This document shows, piece after piece, positions 60,173 to 64,000 of a stretch of DNA of 64,000 nucleotides; the stretch's first letter is position 1, and the number at the start of each line of letters is the position of its first letter. The notes below the pieces were generated by a model. The model ran no database searches. It was not told the DNA's origin and worked only from the letters and a program-made list of their open reading frames with translations. Position numbers and translations under genes: made by a program. The DNA comes from Rhizobiales bacterium GAS188 (GTDB lineage Bacteria; Pseudomonadota; Alphaproteobacteria; Rhizobiales; Beijerinckiaceae): positions 310,001-374,000 of the forward strand of contig FNSS01000002.1 of NCBI GenBank assembly GCA_900104855.1, written 5' to 3'.

Positions 60173-61422
60173 CAACGACCTCGATCAGAAGGCTGGCGGC
60201 CGAATGCGGCGCACCATCCTCCGCGGAGCGGCCAACTCCCTCGGGCCGACCTGTCATCTTGGTCCTGCTCGGCGCCTTCTGGCCCGGCCACGAGGCGACC
60301 GGACCCAATCAGAGCTTTCGCTCGTTCGCGCTGGCGCTCAAGGACGAGTTCGAATTCAAGGTTGTCGCCCGCGATCGGCCGTTCGGAGCCAGACGGGCGC
60401 TGGCGCCGTCGGGCGAATGGGTCGATCGTGGCTTTGCGGTGTTCCACTATTGCGCGGTCTCGGCGGCGTTGGGTGCGCGTGGGCTCGGCGAGATCCTCCG
60501 CGCGACGCCGTACGACCTCCTGATGATGAATGGCTTCTTCGACCGCGAGTTCACGATCCCTGCGCTTGTGCTGCGCCGGAGGGGCAAAGCGCCACGACGG
60601 CCCGCCATCCTCTCGACGAGGGGCGAGTTCGCGGACGGCGCGCTCGGTCTCAAAAGCTATCGCAAACAAACATATCTCAAATTCGCTCACCATCTCGGGC
60701 TGGTCGAGGACGTGTGGCTGCATGCAACCGGATCACGCGAGGCCGAGGACGCCCGCAACCGCTGCCCGTTCGCGCGCGGCGTCCTCGTCGCGCCGAATAT
60801 CCGTCAGATCGAAAGGGCATCTGCGGCGCACGCCTCCCCAACGCATCCCTCTGCGCGTTCTTCCTTCCTGCGCCTTGTCTTCCTCGGCCGTATCGCTCGC
60901 GTCAAGAACCTAGCTTATGCGCTGGAGGTGCTGAAAGAAGTGAGGTCGCCTGTGACGTTTGATATCTACGGGCCGATTCAGGAGGCGGGCTATTGGCGAG
61001 AATGCCGGGCGATCATCGACAAGTTGCCGCCGCATGTGAGCGTGAATCACAAAGGCGAGATAGCCAATTCCCAAGTGCCGGGAACCCTAGCCCGATACGA
61101 ACTCTTCTTTCTTCCGACGCATGGGGAGAATTTCGGGCACGCGATCCTTGATGCACTGTCCGTCGGTGTGCCCGTTCTGATCAGCGATCGCACCCCGTTC
61201 CTCGATCTCGAGCGAAAGAGCGCCGGCTGGAGCCTGCCTCTCGACACGAAGTGGGCCTACGTGGCCGCCATCGATGCTTTTGCCGCACTTGATCGCACCG
61301 GGCGCGCGCGGCTTGCGCAGGGGGCCCGGGGCCTCGCGGAGCAAGTTGTCAATGAGAGCGATGCGGTGTCAAAGAGTCGCGCCATGATTTGGCAGGCGCT
61401 TGGGGCCGTGTGCCGGCCATGA
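60169..61422 (+). CDS. GT4 family glycosyltransferase
   Basis: This GT-B glycosyltransferase has 417 residues and starts at a GTG overlapping the methyltransferase stop (GTGA). The N-domain has ILVLLGAFWPGHEATGPNQS, MMNGFFDREFTIPALVLR and ILSTRGEFADGALGLKS. The C-domain has LRLVFLGRIARVKNLAYALE, VTFDIYGPIQEAGYW and the FFLPTHGENFGHAILDALS motif whose Glu binds the donor nucleotide. It is the intact relative of the fragment at 56643. The donor and acceptor are unknown. Confidence 0.9.
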   Translation: MTTTSIRRLAAECGAPSSAERPTPSGRPVILVLLGAFWPGHEATGPNQSFRSFALALKDEFEFKVVARDRPFGARRALAPSGEWVDRGFAVFHYCAVSAALGARGLGEILRATPYDLLMMNGFFDREFTIPALVLRRRGKAPRRPAILSTRGEFADGALGLKSYRKQTYLKFAHHLGLVEDVWLHATGSREAEDARNRCPFARGVLVAPNIRQIERASAAHASPTHPSARSSFLRLVFLGRIARVKNLAYALEVLKEVRSPVTFDIYGPIQEAGYWRECRAIIDKLPPHVSVNHKGEIANSQVPGTLARYELFFLPTHGENFGHAILDALSVGVPVLISDRTPFLDLERKSAGWSLPLDTKWAYVAAIDAFAALDRTGRARLAQGARGLAEQVVNESDAVSKSRAMIWQALGAVCRP

Positions 61423-61496
61423 ATAGAGAAAATGTTCAACAAAACAATAAAAACGATCCACGTTATGGCCAAAGGGACCCCCCGGGAGACTCGCTG

Positions 61497-62735
61497 ATGA
61501 AGTATCGTCTTGCCATCCTGTCATCTCATCCGATCCAATATTTTGCTCCCCTGTATCGCCGACTCGCAAGAGAAGCCAACATCGAAATGATCGTCTATTA
61601 CTGTGACAAAGGGAGTACTGAGGCCGCTTTTGATCCGGGTTTCGGCCGGATGATCAAATGGGATCTGTCGCTGCTTGAGGGCTACCGCTACGTCTTTCTG
61701 CCTAATCTTCGTAAGCAACGCGGCTTTCACCGCCATAGCCTGATCAACCCGTCGATCATAACTCAACTATTCCGGCATCGATACGACGCAATTTGGTTGG
61801 ATGGCTATAATTATGTAACGAATATCATGGCACTGGTCGCTGCGCGGTTGACCGGTACCCCGGTGTTTTATCGCTCGGAATCTTCGCTCACCTATGATCG
61901 CGTTCGCCGGCGCCCTTGGTATATCCGCTTCACGAAATCAGTCTTTATAAGACTCGTATTCCATCAAGTCAGTGCGTTTCTCGCGATCGGAACGATGAAC
62001 ACGGAGTTCTACCGACACTATGGCGTTCCGCAGAATCGGATCGTTTTGGTTCCCTATACGGTCGACAACGAATTCTTTGCCGACCGCGCAGCCGAATTGC
62101 GGGTTAAACGTGATGAGATCCGGGCCGCGATGGGGATCCTCCCCGATACGGTGGTGTTCCTATTCCCGGCCAAACTCATACCTATAAAGCAGCCCCTTGA
62201 GGCTCTGAGCGCCTATAAGCATATTCGGTGTCGTAACAAGGCTCTCTTAATTGCGGGTGATGGTGAATTAAGAGAGGCAATGGAAAACCGGGTCGCACGT
62301 GAAGAAATTCCGAGCGTCCATTTTCTCGGCTTTGTCAATCAATCCGAATTGCCACGAGTATATGCTATTTCCGATGTCCTGCTCCGATTGGATAGTGCCG
62401 CAACGGGCGATTGGGGGCTGACCGTCAATGAGGGAATGGCCTCCGGTCTGGCCGTCATTGCTTCCAATCAAATTGCGTCAGCTGTCGATTTGATGCGCCA
62501 CGGTGATAACGGCATGATTGTGAAATATGGCGATCAGCAGGCCTTTACCGATGCAATGGAAAGGATGGCCGCGGATGTTGAGGCGTGCAGAAGGATGGGC
62601 GTCCGCTCGTCGGAACTAATCCGCGGCTGGAGCTACGAAGAATGCGTCGCAGGCGTAATGACTGCGTTGCGGTCGCACGCGCGTCACAGATGGCAACACG
62701 AGAGCCCGGGTGAAGCTGCCGACGCGGGATGCTGA
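61497..62735 (+). CDS. GT4 family glycosyltransferase
   Basis: This is a 412-residue transferase. The start at 61497 (MKYRLAILSSHPIQYFAPLY) has GGGAG upstream. An earlier ATG at 61419 overlaps the previous stop (ATGA) and would add 26 Asn/Asp-rich residues. Motifs include YDAIWLDGYNYVTNIMALV, RIVLVPYTVDNEFFADRA, VFLFPAKLIPIKQPLEALSA and GDWGLTVNEGMASGLAVIAS, the donor-binding Glu region. Base composition is less GC-rich than the genes before it, suggesting a different origin. It belongs to the exopolysaccharide locus. Confidence 0.88.
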   Translation: MKYRLAILSSHPIQYFAPLYRRLAREANIEMIVYYCDKGSTEAAFDPGFGRMIKWDLSLLEGYRYVFLPNLRKQRGFHRHSLINPSIITQLFRHRYDAIWLDGYNYVTNIMALVAARLTGTPVFYRSESSLTYDRVRRRPWYIRFTKSVFIRLVFHQVSAFLAIGTMNTEFYRHYGVPQNRIVLVPYTVDNEFFADRAAELRVKRDEIRAAMGILPDTVVFLFPAKLIPIKQPLEALSAYKHIRCRNKALLIAGDGELREAMENRVAREEIPSVHFLGFVNQSELPRVYAISDVLLRLDSAATGDWGLTVNEGMASGLAVIASNQIASAVDLMRHGDNGMIVKYGDQQAFTDAMERMAADVEACRRMGVRSSELIRGWSYEECVAGVMTALRSHARHRWQHESPGEAADAGC

Positions 62736-62845
62736 GCAGGCCTACGCCATTCGCAAGAGACGCTGCTCGAGCCCATATCGGAGACTACGGAACTCCCGAT
62801 AATCTAATACTACTCGGCCCACGCGCCCGCTGAGATCAGGAAACA

Positions 62846-63868
62846 TTGGCTGTGAAAACCTTAGCTATCGTTGGGTGCGGGCACTGGGGCTCGAATCATG
62901 TCCGTTTATTCAATTCTCTCCCAAAGAGCCGAGTCAAAACCCTCGTAGATAACGACGGCGCGCGACTTGCGCGTCTCCGTGACCAATTTATGGGGACCCA
63001 GTGCGTCCAGGATATAGCTGAGGTCTTGCGAGATCCTGAGATCGACGCTGTCGTCATTGCGTCTCCGACCGGGACGCACCATCGGCTCGTTCGCGATTCG
63101 CTATCGGCAGGCAAACATGTCCTTTGCGAGAAGCCACTCGCGAAGACATCCGACGAGGCCGACGAGTTGGTGGAGATGGCGGGTCGCGCCGGGCGGGTGC
63201 TGATGGTCGGACACGTGTTCTTATTTAATGGCGGGATCATTAAACTTAAAGAGTTGTGTCAGACCGAAGAAATCGGTAAGCTGCAGTATTTCGCCGCGTC
63301 GCGGACCAATCTTGGGCCAATCCGCAGTGACGTGAATGCCGCGTACGATTTGGCTACACACGACATTTCAATCTTCAATTGGCTGCTTGAAAGTGAGCCG
63401 GAAACAGTTTCGGCGACTGGACACGCCTATCTCCAACCCCGCGTAGAAGATGTCGTTTTTATCGCAATGCAATATCCTCAAGGAGTCGTCGCCAATATCC
63501 GGGCGAGTTGGCTCGATCCAAAGAAGGTGCGCCAGATTTCAACGGTCGGTAGCAAGGGAATGGCAACCTGGGACGATCTCGACTTGACCACGCCGGTAGC
63601 AATTTACGACAAAGGTGCCATGGCGGAACCTGACTACAAAGATTATGCTGAGTTTCTGCGTATCTCGATGTGGGATGGCGATGTCAGGCTGCCCAGGGTC
63701 AAGCTTGCGGAGCCGTTAAGCATTCAGAACCAACACTTTCTGGAGGCGCTCGATGGCAAACCGTATCGGTCCGACGGCCATTTTGCGGCCGGTGTTGTCC
63801 GCAGCCTGGAAGCAGCGGCAAAGTCAATGGCGCGCGGCGGCGCTCCTGTGACGGTTCAAAAGAAGTGA
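62846..63868 (+). CDS. Gfo/Idh/MocA family oxidoreductase (possible NDP-sugar 3-dehydrogenase)
   Basis: This NAD(P)-dependent oxidoreductase has 340 residues. It has LAIVGCGHWGSNHVRLFNSL (Rossmann loop), VVIASPTGTHHRLVRDSL and AGKHVLCEKPLAKTSDEADE with the EKP motif. AAYDLATHDISIFNWLLESE carries the conserved His in the active-site helix. The GCGxWGxNHxR variety usually accompanies aminotransferase and acyltransferase genes that build amino- or acylamino-sugars (GnnA/WlbA-like). A UDP-GlcNAc(A) 3-dehydrogenase role is plausible. The start is TTG at 62846 or GTG at 62852; AGGA precedes both. Confidence 0.83.
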   Translation: MAVKTLAIVGCGHWGSNHVRLFNSLPKSRVKTLVDNDGARLARLRDQFMGTQCVQDIAEVLRDPEIDAVVIASPTGTHHRLVRDSLSAGKHVLCEKPLAKTSDEADELVEMAGRAGRVLMVGHVFLFNGGIIKLKELCQTEEIGKLQYFAASRTNLGPIRSDVNAAYDLATHDISIFNWLLESEPETVSATGHAYLQPRVEDVVFIAMQYPQGVVANIRASWLDPKKVRQISTVGSKGMATWDDLDLTTPVAIYDKGAMAEPDYKDYAEFLRISMWDGDVRLPRVKLAEPLSIQNQHFLEALDGKPYRSDGHFAAGVVRSLEAAAKSMARGGAPVTVQKK

Positions 63869-63970
63869 AGAGTGGAGTTTGATCGTAGGACTTCTACACC
63901 GCGTGACTTGAGAATTACTTTTGCCATCAGTGAATGGCGCATTGGCTTAAACATTTATCGGAAGACGACG

Positions 63971-64000
63971 ATGAGGAAGAGAGTTGTTCTGCTAGGAAAG
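63971..64000 (+). CDS. Start of a gene truncated by the window edge
   Basis: An ATG at 63971 with GGAAG upstream opens MRKRVVLLGK, which runs to the window end. Ten residues are too few to name a family, though a beta-strand followed by Gly is typical of a nucleotide- or folate-binding start. The AT-rich 100 bases before it separate it from the oxidoreductase gene. Confidence 0.4.
   Translation, partial: MRKRVVLLGK

Overview
The window looks like a piece of a large secondary replicon (plasmid, megaplasmid or chromid) of a GC-rich alphaproteobacterium, most likely order Hyphomicrobiales (Rhizobiales). The grounds are a complete repABC replication/partition operon (24348-27975, minus strand), the accessory set integrase, VapBC, DUF1403, ScpB-like and WGR next to it, Flp pilin and PsiF-type small genes, and rhizobial-type ABC importers. 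The genus cannot be fixed from the sequence alone.

Layout. 1-1321: a frameshifted PqaA-like gene and an Mth938-domain gene. 1613-9120: a polyamine-type ABC importer (ATPase divergent from two permeases and a Tat-type binding protein) with a creatinase-like M24 protein and an M20 amidohydrolase. 9324-14782: a decayed ABC_sub_bind gene, an MFS transporter, insertion-sequence scraps and a proline-rich protein with four 165-bp repeats. 15229-17820: a TIR/NB-ARC/TPR STAND protein, a plausible NAD-depleting immune sensor. 17845-24347: sparse, decayed DNA with small genes, REP-like hairpins and gene fragments. 24348-28352: repC, a candidate antisense RNA, repB, repA and an array of five near-identical palindromes that is the best parS candidate. 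28433-33725: methyltransferase remnant, tyrosine recombinase, vapBC, a lox-like inverted repeat, DUF1403, ScpB-like, WGR and a DUF2285-like gene. 34118-40420: a second polyamine-type ABC importer operon with its own GntR regulator, class I glutamine amidotransferase, M24 protein and a fused permease. 40619-41984: a damaged tRNA-Gly(GCC), an AbiEi fragment, a repeat and a 38-residue membrane protein. 42343-64000: a Nudix gene and an exopolysaccharide locus.

How the genes work together. The two importer loci have the same logic: capture and import of a small cationic or amide-bearing solute, then hydrolysis by creatinase-like and amidase-type enzymes; the substrate is unknown. The exopolysaccharide locus has a NusG/RfaH-like factor divergent from an initiating sugar-phosphate transferase. 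It is followed by an asparagine synthase-like amidotransferase, a UDP-sugar dehydrogenase and 2-epimerase (which would make an N-acetyl-hexosaminuronic acid precursor), a glycosyltransferase-heparinase fusion, a two-domain oxidoreductase, several GT2/GT4 glycosyltransferases and a Gfo/Idh/MocA oxidoreductase. This locus has been rearranged: a GT2 gene is duplicated with a nearly identical 5' end, a GT4 gene between the copies is broken, and a dead IS630 element abuts a frameshifted methyltransferase.

Many of the frameshifts (1-919, 9324-10359, 14435, 19871-20076, 22697-22975, 59350-60172) could be real decay or assembly error; read-level data would be needed to tell which.
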